This document shows positions 6,109 through 13,744 of a stretch of 42,347 nt of DNA, one piece after another. A program made the position numbers and the translations under genes. Position 1 is the stretch's first letter. Every line of letters starts with the position of its first letter. The notes beneath the pieces are model-generated. The model was not told where the DNA came from, did no database searches, and worked only from the letters and a program-made list of their open reading frames with translations. Source of the stretch: a virus; the IMG/VR virus record IMGVR_UViG_3300008267_000295, positions 1 to 42,347 of that record, one strand, 5' to 3'.

Positions 6109-8454
6109 TTACGAAATTTTAGGGGTGATAAAATCAATTGAACTGATGTTATCATCTTTTTTAACCATAACTAAATTATCAGACCAGTTTCTAATCAATG
6201 TGTTATGTGAAATAACAAAAATGTGTTCAAAATAATCTTTAATCTTCTTAAAGAACTCACCAACCATTTCTAAATTCTCATCCGCAATTTTACCAAAAAC
6301 CTCATCCATTACAACAATGTTTGGTTTTGGTAATGATGATATTTTCGTTAACACACTTCTTAGTGCTAAAGATGAAATTGTCTTTTCATATCCTGAACCA
6401 GAGACTAACGGTTTTACCACTCTTGTCTCGGTATCAATCATAATAAATTCAACCTCATTTTTATCGTTAATGTTTAATTCAAGAATGAAATAACAACTAT
6501 CAACCAATAGACGATATAATTCTTGGTTGATTAATGGAACCATGTTCTTTAAAATCACTTTAGATACACCATTTTTACCAAATACCGTAAGATATACTTT
6601 GAAAATAGATTGCGTTTCATTTTCAACTTGAATTTTACGAATTAAGTCTTTATTGGTGTTGATTTTTTCTAATAAAGTTTGATTTTGTGACTTCAATCTT
6701 TCAATGTTTGTTGTACATTGTCTGATATATGAATTTGCGGACTCTATTTGTGTTTTAACACTTACTAATTCCGCATCAATTTTTTGGTTTTCCTCAAGTT
6801 TTTGTTTGTTGCGGTCATAGTTGTCAAGTTTAAGTTGCAACTTGTCAATTTCCATTTGTTTTTGTTCAACTTCAAGTTCATACTTAGTTTTCTTTAGTTT
6901 GTTTTTTTCATATTCATCAAACTCTTTTTTCAAACTTGAGTAGACCTTTTCTTTTTCACTTAATTTGTCATTTTTTTTCCTATTTTCAACCTGCAATGTC
7001 TTGATTGATTCAACTGTTTCAATGATACGATTAATTTCTTCAGTGTGGTCGACACTATCTAATGCTCTATTACATGTTGGACATATTTGACCGTCCTGTA
7101 GTTGTTTAACCAACCCTTCATTTCTGGTAATCGATTCCGCATTTACCCGACCATCAACCACAAGTGTATTCATAGAATCCTTTAATACTTGATGTTCGTC
7201 TTCTAAGTAATCAACCAATTTAACGTTATTTAACGCCTCGTCTTTGAATCTATTTAATTTACCAATATCATTCTTTATTTGGTCAACGTTTATTCGTATC
7301 AATTCTTGGTCAACATCGTTGTTTCTTTTAGATAAGAAATCATCACGTTTTGATTCAAGTGTTTTTAGATTTTCTTGATTTTTAGACATCTCCTTGTCTA
7401 ATCTTCCAATCTCTTCTTCGTTAGATTTAACACCATCATTAAAAGATTCCATTTCAATTTCTAAATCCTTAATATTGTGGTTATTGGAGATTAATTTTTT
7501 ACTCCATTCACTTTGAATGGTTTTACAAATTTCCTCCTTTTCTTTTAGTATTTCTAATCCCAAAAATTTAGTGAGAATTAATCCCCTTGCGGTTGGTTTG
7601 GAATCAATTAACTCTTCTAAATTATAACCCGTAGTTAAAATTGTTGATAAGAAATCATCTTTCGTACCAATGGCTCTATTGATAAACTCTTCAGTTTCTC
7701 TACGTTGTTCACCTGTTAGATTTTCAGTAGTACCGTCGGAGTTTATTTTATAAAATTCCAATTTATTGGTAACTGTATAATCACCAGTCTTGGTTTTTTT
7801 ACGTGTACTTATTCTTTCAATAATATAATCTTCATTATCAATAGATAAATAACCCTTAACCCTTACCTCATCATCATTACTAAAACGATTAAAAATTTCA
7901 GAATTGGTTTTAGTTTTAGTGGTCTCATTGAAAAACAAATAAAGTAATAAATCCACAGTTGCGGTTGACTTACCCCCAAAGTTTTTTGGTGTGGACTCAA
8001 CCACCGTGATTCCGGGTAGTTCGGTGAAATCGATTTCATTATTCTTACCATAAGACAAGAAGTTTGAGAATTCTACTTTTTTGATATACCACTTTGTGTA
8101 TTTGATTTTATCCCCATTATTTTTAATAAACTCTTCATTTACTTTATTATCGAGGTTGTTTAGTCTTTCAAAAGAAATGTCAATTTTATTTTCTTCAACA
8201 AAATCTTTCATCAAGATTTTTTGATATTGTAAATCGGAAATGTTTTCAGAAATATCCAAAGATGCCAACTTAGTGTTGTCTTCATTGGAAATTATTTTTG
8301 TGATTATTTGAACATGTTTTGTGTTGTATTTTTTTTGAAAATACGATTTAACACGGTTAATTTTCTCTGAGGTAAAATTCTCATGAGTGTCCTGCCATGT
8401 TACTTTGATGTAGGGATTTTTGTATGTGTTCATTTTTTTCTGTGTAGTCTCCAT
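6109..8454 (-). CDS. 46: SbcC/Rad50-type ATPase, recombination endonuclease subunit (T4 gp46-like)
   Basis: The 781-aa protein has the split ABC ATPase of Rad50/SbcC. The Walker A is PKNFGGKST (156-164), with Pro where the first Gly is usual. A long coiled coil follows, with the CPTC zinc hook at 458-461, then a second coiled coil. The signature motif is VSGSGYEKTISS (about 684-695), Walker B is NIVVMDEVFG (about 712-721), and the H-loop is VISHNTLIRNW. With the gp47-like phosphoesterase at 9850-10656 it should form the exonuclease complex that resects DNA ends for recombination-dependent replication. About 120 extra residues precede the usual start of the ABC domain. An alternative ATG at 8433 gives an ATGA overlap with the upstream stop and may be the true start. 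Confidence 0.92.
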   Translation of the reverse strand: METTQKKMNTYKNPYIKVTWQDTHENFTSEKINRVKSYFQKKYNTKHVQIITKIISNEDNTKLASLDISENISDLQYQKILMKDFVEENKIDISFERLNNLDNKVNEEFIKNNGDKIKYTKWYIKKVEFSNFLSYGKNNEIDFTELPGITVVESTPKNFGGKSTATVDLLLYLFFNETTKTKTNSEIFNRFSNDDEVRVKGYLSIDNEDYIIERISTRKKTKTGDYTVTNKLEFYKINSDGTTENLTGEQRRETEEFINRAIGTKDDFLSTILTTGYNLEELIDSKPTARGLILTKFLGLEILKEKEEICKTIQSEWSKKLISNNHNIKDLEIEMESFNDGVKSNEEEIGRLDKEMSKNQENLKTLESKRDDFLSKRNNDVDQELIRINVDQIKNDIGKLNRFKDEALNNVKLVDYLEDEHQVLKDSMNTLVVDGRVNAESITRNEGLVKQLQDGQICPTCNRALDSVDHTEEINRIIETVESIKTLQVENRKKNDKLSEKEKVYSSLKKEFDEYEKNKLKKTKYELEVEQKQMEIDKLQLKLDNYDRNKQKLEENQKIDAELVSVKTQIESANSYIRQCTTNIERLKSQNQTLLEKINTNKDLIRKIQVENETQSIFKVYLTVFGKNGVSKVILKNMVPLINQELYRLLVDSCYFILELNINDKNEVEFIMIDTETRVVKPLVSGSGYEKTISSLALRSVLTKISSLPKPNIVVMDEVFGKIADENLEMVGEFFKKIKDYFEHIFVISHNTLIRNWSDNLVMVKKDDNISSIDFITPKIS

Positions 8455-8936
8455 TTGTCGTTTTTTAAGTTGTATGTCTGTACGTGTTCTTTCCTAAATG
8501 ACATCCATTTTTCAATTTCCTCACTATTATTTGGTTTAAATTCAGTGAAGAGTATTTTTTCTTTATTTTTAATTGTTGCCGGTTTAATTACAATTACTTG
8601 TGTGAATTTTTTATTAGTTCGTATAAAAAGATGTTTGTTTTTGTTTGGAAACAATTCACCATCTTTCTTATCGTACCAATATTTTGTTTTCCTAATCGGT
8701 ATGTTTACTGTTCTGAACTCCTCACCACTAATTAGTGAATAATCATTCTCCCAAAAGTCTCCATACCAACCACCCTTTTCGAGTTCAATCCCAAAAGTGT
8801 TATCTTCTACATTAATCAAATCTATTCCCCTTAAATTTTTGTGTGATTCAAAATTAAGGTTAAAAACATCTTTTACAAATTTTTTTGCGAATTCTCTAAC
8901 TTCAGAATCATCGTAGTACCTTTTAATATACCCCAT
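8430..8936 (-). CDS. Hypothetical protein, possible PD-(D/E)XK-like fold, 168 aa
   Basis: I do not recognise a named family. The segment GIDLINVEDNTFGIELEKGG (37-56) followed by WYGDFWENDY has the spacing of a D...ExE/K nuclease core. A strand-rich basic region comes next (FRTVNIPIRKTKYWYDKK, then HLFIRTNKKFTQVIVIKPA). The gene lies directly before gp46 and after the gp47-containing genes, so a DNA-metabolism role fits. Its 3' end overlaps the gp46-like gene. The nuclease idea rests on a short pattern and is weak. Confidence 0.6.
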   Translation of the reverse strand: MGYIKRYYDDSEVREFAKKFVKDVFNLNFESHKNLRGIDLINVEDNTFGIELEKGGWYGDFWENDYSLISGEEFRTVNIPIRKTKYWYDKKDGELFPNKNKHLFIRTNKKFTQVIVIKPATIKNKEKILFTEFKPNNSEEIEKWMSFRKEHVQTYNLKNDKWRLHRKK

Positions 8937-8966
8937 TTACAATTTTTAATATTAATCATATGCTGA

Positions 8967-9314
8967 TTATTTATTGATTCTACTTTCCTCAAAGAATTCA
9001 ACAATAGCGTTTATTGCCCAAACTGAGCCAGCGGTGAACATTCCATCAAAAAAAATTGACGGTAACCAGTGTATGTTTAAGTGTGAAGACGTTAACCCAC
9101 CGATTGTAATTGAAAAGAAAAAACCAACCCACGTTGAGGTACATAACATACAACCGATAAGTCCTGATATGAATTTACCGAGACCTTGGAATGGTGCGTG
9201 TTCATAATTACCCCATTTATGAATTGAGTTTCTTAAACTATCGAAAATTGAACCGTAAACAATAATTGTGGTCATACCATATGCCGCAATCATCCAAATA
9301 AGAACTTGTGTCAT
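8967..9314 (-). CDS. Small membrane protein with CxxC, 115 aa
   Basis: Hydrophobic segments at about residues 4-24, 47-70 and 78-104 suggest three membrane helices. The middle one contains a CMLC pair followed by TSTWVGFFFS, a pattern resembling DUF1360-type small membrane proteins. The gene is flanked by short gaps and sits between the nuclease subunit genes. Its function is unknown; an anchor for the replication complex or an unrelated envelope protein are both possible. Confidence 0.62.
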   Translation of the reverse strand: MTQVLIWMIAAYGMTTIIVYGSIFDSLRNSIHKWGNYEHAPFQGLGKFISGLIGCMLCTSTWVGFFFSITIGGLTSSHLNIHWLPSIFFDGMFTAGSVWAINAIVEFFEESRINK

Positions 9315-9339
9315 TTTTTTATGTAAAATATAATTAAAA

Positions 9340-9357
9340 ATTTTGATTATTCAAAAT
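9340..9357 (-). terminator. Weak AT-rich hairpin with T-run
   Basis: The minus strand reads ATTTTGA, a 4-base loop, TCAAAAT, then TTTTTA, directly at the stop codon of the 174-aa gene. The stem is perfect over 7 bp but contains only one G-C pair, so it would be at best a partial terminator for the transcript coming from the gp47 side. Confidence 0.3.
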
Positions 9358-9881
9358 CACTCATCATATAATGATGAAAGATTACTATCCCTCATTAGTT
9401 TACCCTTTTTACCAAATGATTCTAAGGATGTTGTTATTTTTTCTAACTCGGATTTTAATTTTTGATTTTCTTCCTGTAGTCTTAAAATTTCTTCATTATT
9501 GAACACTTCTTTTGTCACTTCAACAATTCTCTCAACCGGCACTTCTTTGATAATTTCTTTAATGATAACCTGAGTATCTCCTTTTATTTCTACGGGTACT
9601 TCTTTAATCACTTCAACAATTCTCTCAACCGGTACTTCTTTGATTACCTCAACAATTTTCTCAACAACCTTTTCTACAGGTACTTCTTTAATTATTTCTT
9701 TGATAACCTCTTTCTCGACTATTTTTTCGGAAGAAAATCCCATGGGGGTCTCACCATATTTTATAATAGTGAAACCCTTTTGAAATATATCTTGTGCAAA
9801 TTTTTGTACATCGTGAATTTTATTTAATTCACAATATTTTAAAAATTCGTTATCTAATATTAAGTAATTTTTCTGATTCAT
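9357..9881 (-). CDS. Val/Glu/Lys-repeat coiled protein, 174 aa
   Basis: The N-terminal 50 residues form a small domain ending in FTIIKYGETPMGF. Residues 55-130 are degenerate repeats of the unit IVEVIKEVPVER, about six half-copies, with alternating Val/Ile and Glu/Lys, compatible with an extended beta or rod-like structure. A true coiled coil follows (ILRLQEENQKLKSELEKI). The first 32 bases overlap the end of the gp47-like gene, so the two are translated together. No enzymatic motif is visible. It could be a scaffold between the gp46/gp47 subunits or an unrelated structural rod; the sequence does not decide. Confidence 0.65.
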   Translation of the reverse strand: MNQKNYLILDNEFLKYCELNKIHDVQKFAQDIFQKGFTIIKYGETPMGFSSEKIVEKEVIKEIIKEVPVEKVVEKIVEVIKEVPVERIVEVIKEVPVEIKGDTQVIIKEIIKEVPVERIVEVTKEVFNNEEILRLQEENQKLKSELEKITTSLESFGKKGKLMRDSNLSSLYDE

Positions 9882-10656
9882 TTTCTATATCGGATATGTC
9901 TGAAATTGAAAAGTGTAAAAATGGTTGTTCATTTTCAATATCAAAAGTTTGATATTCATTTGTTTCAACATCATATATTCCATATCCATGGTGATTCACG
10001 GTTTCACCGAAATTTTGTTGTATAAGTGAACCAATCATGATTGCCTTACCATTATTTGGTAACGAAAACATTTGTCTCTTATGGATGTCTCCACATAGTA
10101 ATAAATCTAACCCAACAAAATTCAAGGGTGAATATGCGTTTTCAAATTCAAACCCTAAGTCGGTTGATAATCCCTGTATTGGACCATGGAATAACCCAAC
10201 GTGTAATTTATTATCTTCCCTTACAAATTCAGGTCTCTGATTATGTTGGTAAAGTGAATATACCACCCAATTTACATTTTCGTCTTCATATACACCACTA
10301 TCCCTAAAATATACGAGATTATTGTTGTCAAGTAATTCAACTATGGGTGTTATACTATCTAAACGATTGGTGTTATTTTCCAAAAAATCGTGGTTACCCG
10401 GAATGATTATAACTTTACCTATTTTTTCAAACAATTGAGTTATAAACCAAGAGGTTAACATCATTTGCTCATTTGAAATGTTAATTTTTTGGTGTGCAAT
10501 ATCACCAGTAATCACCACCCTAACCTCATCGTAATTGTAAGATGATGTTTGTTCTTTTAGATTCTCAACGAGTAACCTAAATTGTCTTCTATACATATCA
10601 TGCAACTGAAACGTTCTAATATGTAAATCCGAAATATGTACTATTTTTTTTATCAT
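9850..10656 (-). CDS. 47: SbcD/Mre11-type nuclease, recombination endonuclease subunit (T4 gp47-like)
   Basis: This is a calcineurin-type metallophosphoesterase of 268 aa with all expected metal-binding motifs in order: SDLHIR (Asp10, His12), TGDIAHQK (Asp52), PGNHDF (Asn88, His89), LFHGPI (His157) and CGDIHKRQ (His192). These correspond to Mre11/SbcD motifs I-V. It should be the nuclease partner of the gp46-like ATPase, cutting and resecting DNA ends. Three small genes separate the two subunits. The start overlaps the stop of the upstream PD-(D/E)XK gene by four bases (ATGA), so the block is co-translated. Confidence 0.9.
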   Translation of the reverse strand: MIKKIVHISDLHIRTFQLHDMYRRQFRLLVENLKEQTSSYNYDEVRVVITGDIAHQKINISNEQMMLTSWFITQLFEKIGKVIIIPGNHDFLENNTNRLDSITPIVELLDNNNLVYFRDSGVYEDENVNWVVYSLYQHNQRPEFVREDNKLHVGLFHGPIQGLSTDLGFEFENAYSPLNFVGLDLLLCGDIHKRQMFSLPNNGKAIMIGSLIQQNFGETVNHHGYGIYDVETNEYQTFDIENEQPFLHFSISDISDIENESEKLLNIR

Positions 10657-11507
10657 TTCAAATATTGTTTAACATTCATTTGTAATATTGAATTTGTCAC
10701 ATCCGACGGTACTTTATACTCGGTAAACGAACCATTATCTTTTAAGTGTGTGATTACACAACCCAACAGTTTGGTGTTATCGAACTTAGTTCCTTGTAAC
10801 ATCTTTAATAACAACTTACCGTATAAAGGTAACTGAATAAAGTAATGAGTCAAAGCGGTATCAAAATAATTTTCAAAAGGATGTAACATTTTAGATGTGT
10901 ATGGTTGTATTTGAAAGTTTTTTTCCTGATTCGTCTTCCAATCTGTAACCACAATACCAAAATTATCCTTTTGTTTGTTCATCATTAACCAACATTTGTC
11001 GGGTTGTCCAACATACCCCAATTCAGGGTCACCCAAAACCATTTCAGTATCTAATAACACCGCACCTCTTTCGTGCATTAATTCAAGAAATTCCTTTCCC
11101 GCCTCAATCATTTGATTACTTCTTTTTATTTGAGTATCATCACACTCGAAAATAGGTTGTCTAACCTCTTTATATTTACCATATTGGTCAACTAAATTAG
11201 ATTCTAACACATAGTGAACTCGACTACCTAAGTTTGTTGAGTAATCACCCGCCTTTTTCCATTTTTCAAGTAATAATTTAGTTTCTTCTTCATCCCCATC
11301 AGTCATCTGATGAGCCTTAGATTCGGCATCAAACGGAACATAAAATTTTTTAATTACTTTTGAAACTGAGGGAAAATCGTTACGATATTTTCCATCAACA
11401 TCTCTCATGAAGTAAATGTGTTCATCCTCAAAGAACGTTAGTTCGAGTTCTTTTTTTCTTGTTTCAAGAGTTTCTCTTATTTCTTCAGCAATTTCTGTTA
11501 AATTCAT
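10653..11507 (-). CDS. PD-(D/E)XK (RecB/Cas4-like) nuclease
   Basis: The 284-aa protein shows the RecB-family nuclease motif series: an early His in LGSRVHYVLE (His98), Glu155 in LLDTEMVLGD, Asp170 in YVGQPDKCW, the DWK core VVTDWKTNQ (Asp189, Lys191), and a Q-x3-Y motif FIQLPLYGKLL (Gln225, Tyr229). This fits a single-domain exonuclease that processes DNA ends. It lies immediately before gp47 (4-base overlap) and immediately after the primase gene, consistent with a replication/recombination operon. No Cys cluster for a 4Fe-4S site, as in Cas4, is visible. Confidence 0.82.
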   Translation of the reverse strand: MNLTEIAEEIRETLETRKKELELTFFEDEHIYFMRDVDGKYRNDFPSVSKVIKKFYVPFDAESKAHQMTDGDEEETKLLLEKWKKAGDYSTNLGSRVHYVLESNLVDQYGKYKEVRQPIFECDDTQIKRSNQMIEAGKEFLELMHERGAVLLDTEMVLGDPELGYVGQPDKCWLMMNKQKDNFGIVVTDWKTNQEKNFQIQPYTSKMLHPFENYFDTALTHYFIQLPLYGKLLLKMLQGTKFDNTKLLGCVITHLKDNGSFTEYKVPSDVTNSILQMNVKQYLK

Positions 11508-12446
11508 TTAGTCTAATTTATATTCTTTGTATTCTGTTAAATCACCACATAAATCCGCAATATCTTTATCTTTAGGTAATTTAACAACATTAATTTTCCC
11601 CATCAATTTACCACAATTCATTCTATGGTAAAGATTTTCCGCATCATCCCAAGCGTCTCCATCTAATACAATTGTTACTTCACATTTCAAATCATATATT
11701 TTATTGAAAAGGAGGTCACTTATGTATTTTCCTAACATTGGTATTGAATTATCCAAAAAAATGGAATCAAAAACACCCTCAACCAGATAAATTTTCTTAG
11801 TCCAATCGATTAGACTTTCATTAAAAATTATCATTTCTTTTTGAATATCAGGATTTTTATATTTCATTTTTGGTTTTGATAAATAAGAACGAGCAACAAA
11901 ATAGTTTATCTTTCTTCTCTCGTCATATGAGGGAACAATGACTCTATTTGCGTATGCTCCATCGTATGCAAAACCTATATTATATTTTCTAATAATTTTG
12001 TCAGTTACGTTTCTATTCTTTAGATATGACATAACTTGTCTGTAGTGATGTGTCATTTTAAAACCATCACTAACAAGATTTAGTGGTACAAATTCTTTTG
12101 GGAGTTCAACCTCTTTTTTTGGTTTTATTACGAATTCAGCCTCATCGGGTTTTAATAACTCAAATCTTTTAAGGTGTTTTTCATTTCCATATTTTTTTAT
12201 GAGTTTGTAAATTGAACCTTGAGTGTTGTATGTTTCAGCACATGACCAACACTTAAAAACAAATTTTTTATAATTTATTTCTAAATTACCCTTACCGTCA
12301 CCGTGGTCTAAACCTTTGATTTCATGGGAACAAACGGGACAATCAAACGCAATTTGACCTTTATAATCATTGTGCATTCGAGTGTCACCAAAAATATCTT
12401 CCAGAATTTCAATAATCGGTTTATACTCAAGTGAGACGGTTGCCAT
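11508..12446 (-). CDS. DNA primase, zinc-finger plus TOPRIM (DnaG-type)
   Basis: From the ATG at 12446 the protein is 312 aa. The N-terminal zinc finger uses Cys36/Cys39 (CPVC) and Cys66/Cys69 (CWSC). The TOPRIM domain has the catalytic Glu223 in IYLVEGVFDS and the metal pair Asp262/Asp264 in TIVLDGDAWDDA. There is no room for a helicase domain, so it is a stand-alone primase like T4 gp61 rather than a T7-type fusion. A longer frame from a TTG at 12491 would add 15 hydrophobic residues and run into the terminator hairpin, so I rejected it. Its stop abuts the start of the PD-(D/E)XK nuclease gene. Confidence 0.87.
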   Translation of the reverse strand: MATVSLEYKPIIEILEDIFGDTRMHNDYKGQIAFDCPVCSHEIKGLDHGDGKGNLEINYKKFVFKCWSCAETYNTQGSIYKLIKKYGNEKHLKRFELLKPDEAEFVIKPKKEVELPKEFVPLNLVSDGFKMTHHYRQVMSYLKNRNVTDKIIRKYNIGFAYDGAYANRVIVPSYDERRKINYFVARSYLSKPKMKYKNPDIQKEMIIFNESLIDWTKKIYLVEGVFDSIFLDNSIPMLGKYISDLLFNKIYDLKCEVTIVLDGDAWDDAENLYHRMNCGKLMGKINVVKLPKDKDIADLCGDLTEYKEYKLD

Positions 12447-12489
12447 ATGTAAAGTATAAGAAAAAAAAGAATAAAAACCAAACCAGCAC

Positions 12490-12526
12490 AAAAAAAGGTG
12501 GGGGTTACACCAAAACCACCCACCTT
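12490..12526 (-). terminator. Intrinsic terminator between structural and replication genes
   Basis: On the minus strand the sequence is AAGGTGGG, a 16-base loop, CCCACCTT, then a run of T (complement of 12490-12496). The stem is perfect over 8 bp with G-C pairs in the middle, and the U-tract follows directly. It lies about 90 bases downstream of the tail-tube gene stop and about 45 bases before the primase start, so it should end the structural transcript. Confidence 0.65.
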
Positions 12527-12555
12527 ATATCAAAATACTAATGCTATTTTGATAT
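12527..12555. promoter_or_regulatory. Perfect 11-bp inverted repeat
   Basis: ATATCAAAATA and its exact complement are separated by a 7-base loop (CTAATGC). It directly abuts the terminator stem on the upstream side of the transcript. It has no T-run of its own on the minus strand, so it may be an operator, an RNA-stabilising hairpin or part of a compound terminator. Confidence 0.5.
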
Positions 12556-12616
12556 CTTATTTTATATTAACTTAAACTTCTTTCAAAAGATAAGAAAGAA
12601 AATTGAAAAAACAAAA

Positions 12617-13096
12617 TCAATAATTTAAAATTGCATTGGAAATTGACATTGTCATCTTAATTTCTGCCAAATCATCGTTACTGTAATCTAAATTACCAAA
12701 GTCTACTGAGGTAATTCTTCCCCATATTGACCAATCTGAAACTACAGTACCTACCGGGTCTAACATTTGAAGTTTAACAACAATTGGACTATAGATTTCA
12801 TCAGAATTAATTAATTCAAATATTCTTCTTGATGATGATGGTTCTATTGCATCAATTAAATTAAATTCAATATCATCCCATGAATGAGCATTACCATTTC
12901 TATTAAATGATAAACTTGGTCTTCTAGTACTTCTAATGAAGTATGGGGAGATATTAAAAGATTCGGGGAAAATGACAAAGAACCTATTCACTCTCATGGG
13001 TTCATATGCCAGGTTAGTGGGTAAAACCTGTCTGTTTGTAGGTTGTTCTATTTGGGATTCGTCTTTATATCCTCGTATAAATTTAAAATCGCTCAT
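12617..13096 (-). CDS. Tail tube protein-like (T4 gp19-like)
   Basis: The 159-aa protein ends with the pattern typical of phage tube proteins: VKLQMLDPVGTVVSDWSIWG, then RITSVDFGNLDYSND and DLAEIKMTMSISNAIL. The N-terminal part (NRFFVIFPESFNISPYFIRS, RRPSLSF) resembles the receptor or core strand region of gp19-like proteins. It should polymerise into the tail tube or a tube-capping ring. Its start codon overlaps the resolvase stop by one base at 13096. A related baseplate protein of the same fold is the main alternative. Confidence 0.6.
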   Translation of the reverse strand: MSDFKFIRGYKDESQIEQPTNRQVLPTNLAYEPMRVNRFFVIFPESFNISPYFIRSTRRPSLSFNRNGNAHSWDDIEFNLIDAIEPSSSRRIFELINSDEIYSPIVVKLQMLDPVGTVVSDWSIWGRITSVDFGNLDYSNDDLAEIKMTMSISNAILNY

Positions 13097-13704
13097 TATT
13101 CTTTAATACCCAAATTTTGCATATTAACATAACCAATAACCGCAGCTGCGGCATCGCTCATATCATAATTCTCTTTCATTAATTTTCCTGTTTTACCATA
13201 TAACCACTTAACTTCAGGACAAACTGAATTTACATTTTCCCATATGATATGTTTTTTGTCGATATCTTTTGGTAATCCCCCAAATAAGACATTTTTACCT
13301 TTATCGTTCTTACCAACTAAACTAGGAAATGCATATTTTCTTGCATTGTATGTACTAATAAAAGTTGGGACGATTCCCAAGATTTCATAACAAGATTTTA
13401 AAATCATCGTGTTATAACGGAGTAGTGTACCAACAGTATAAATGTTATTTGAATTCAATAGAGGTTCTTCGATTACCACTTTTGTGATTCCGATGTCTTT
13501 ATAATCCTCTAAATGTTTTTTGAATGCTTGAGCCTTTAATAACAACTCCTCAATTTTTTCTTCGGGTTGAGGTTTTATTTTAGGTGAAAAATGGGTCAAT
13601 TCTAATAGTTTTGATGAATTTACATCAAACAAAGCCCATCCTATTGTTTTTGTTGATATATCTAAACCTAAAATTTTAGGCGCGTTTTTAAATTTTGTAC
13701 TCAT
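13096..13704 (-). CDS. RuvC-like Holliday junction resolvase
   Basis: The RNase H-like fold is clear from ILGLDISTKTIGWALFD (catalytic Asp15), TKVVIEEPLL (Glu79/Glu80) and the C-terminal NYDMSDAAAAVIGY (Asp181/Asp184), the acidic residues expected for RuvC-type nucleases. The length of 202 aa is slightly above bacterial RuvC. It probably resolves branched DNA before packaging, the job done in T4 by endonuclease VII (gp49). It is translationally coupled (TAATG) to the tail-tube gene, so the resolvase is made with late structural proteins. Confidence 0.8.
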   Translation of the reverse strand: MSTKFKNAPKILGLDISTKTIGWALFDVNSSKLLELTHFSPKIKPQPEEKIEELLLKAQAFKKHLEDYKDIGITKVVIEEPLLNSNNIYTVGTLLRYNTMILKSCYEILGIVPTFISTYNARKYAFPSLVGKNDKGKNVLFGGLPKDIDKKHIIWENVNSVCPEVKWLYGKTGKLMKENYDMSDAAAAVIGYVNMQNLGIKE

Positions 13705-13744
13705 ATAAAAATATATAAGACATATTTTGTAAAATGTAAATGAT

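Noticed and set aside
6072-6155. Longer ClpP start at 6155
   Set aside because: The added 28 residues have no family similarity and overlap the gp46-like gene by 47 bases.
12447-12491. Longer primase start at a TTG (adds a hydrophobic 15-residue leader)
   Set aside because: It reaches into the terminator T-run and gives a sequence unrelated to primases. The ATG at 12446 begins the expected domain.
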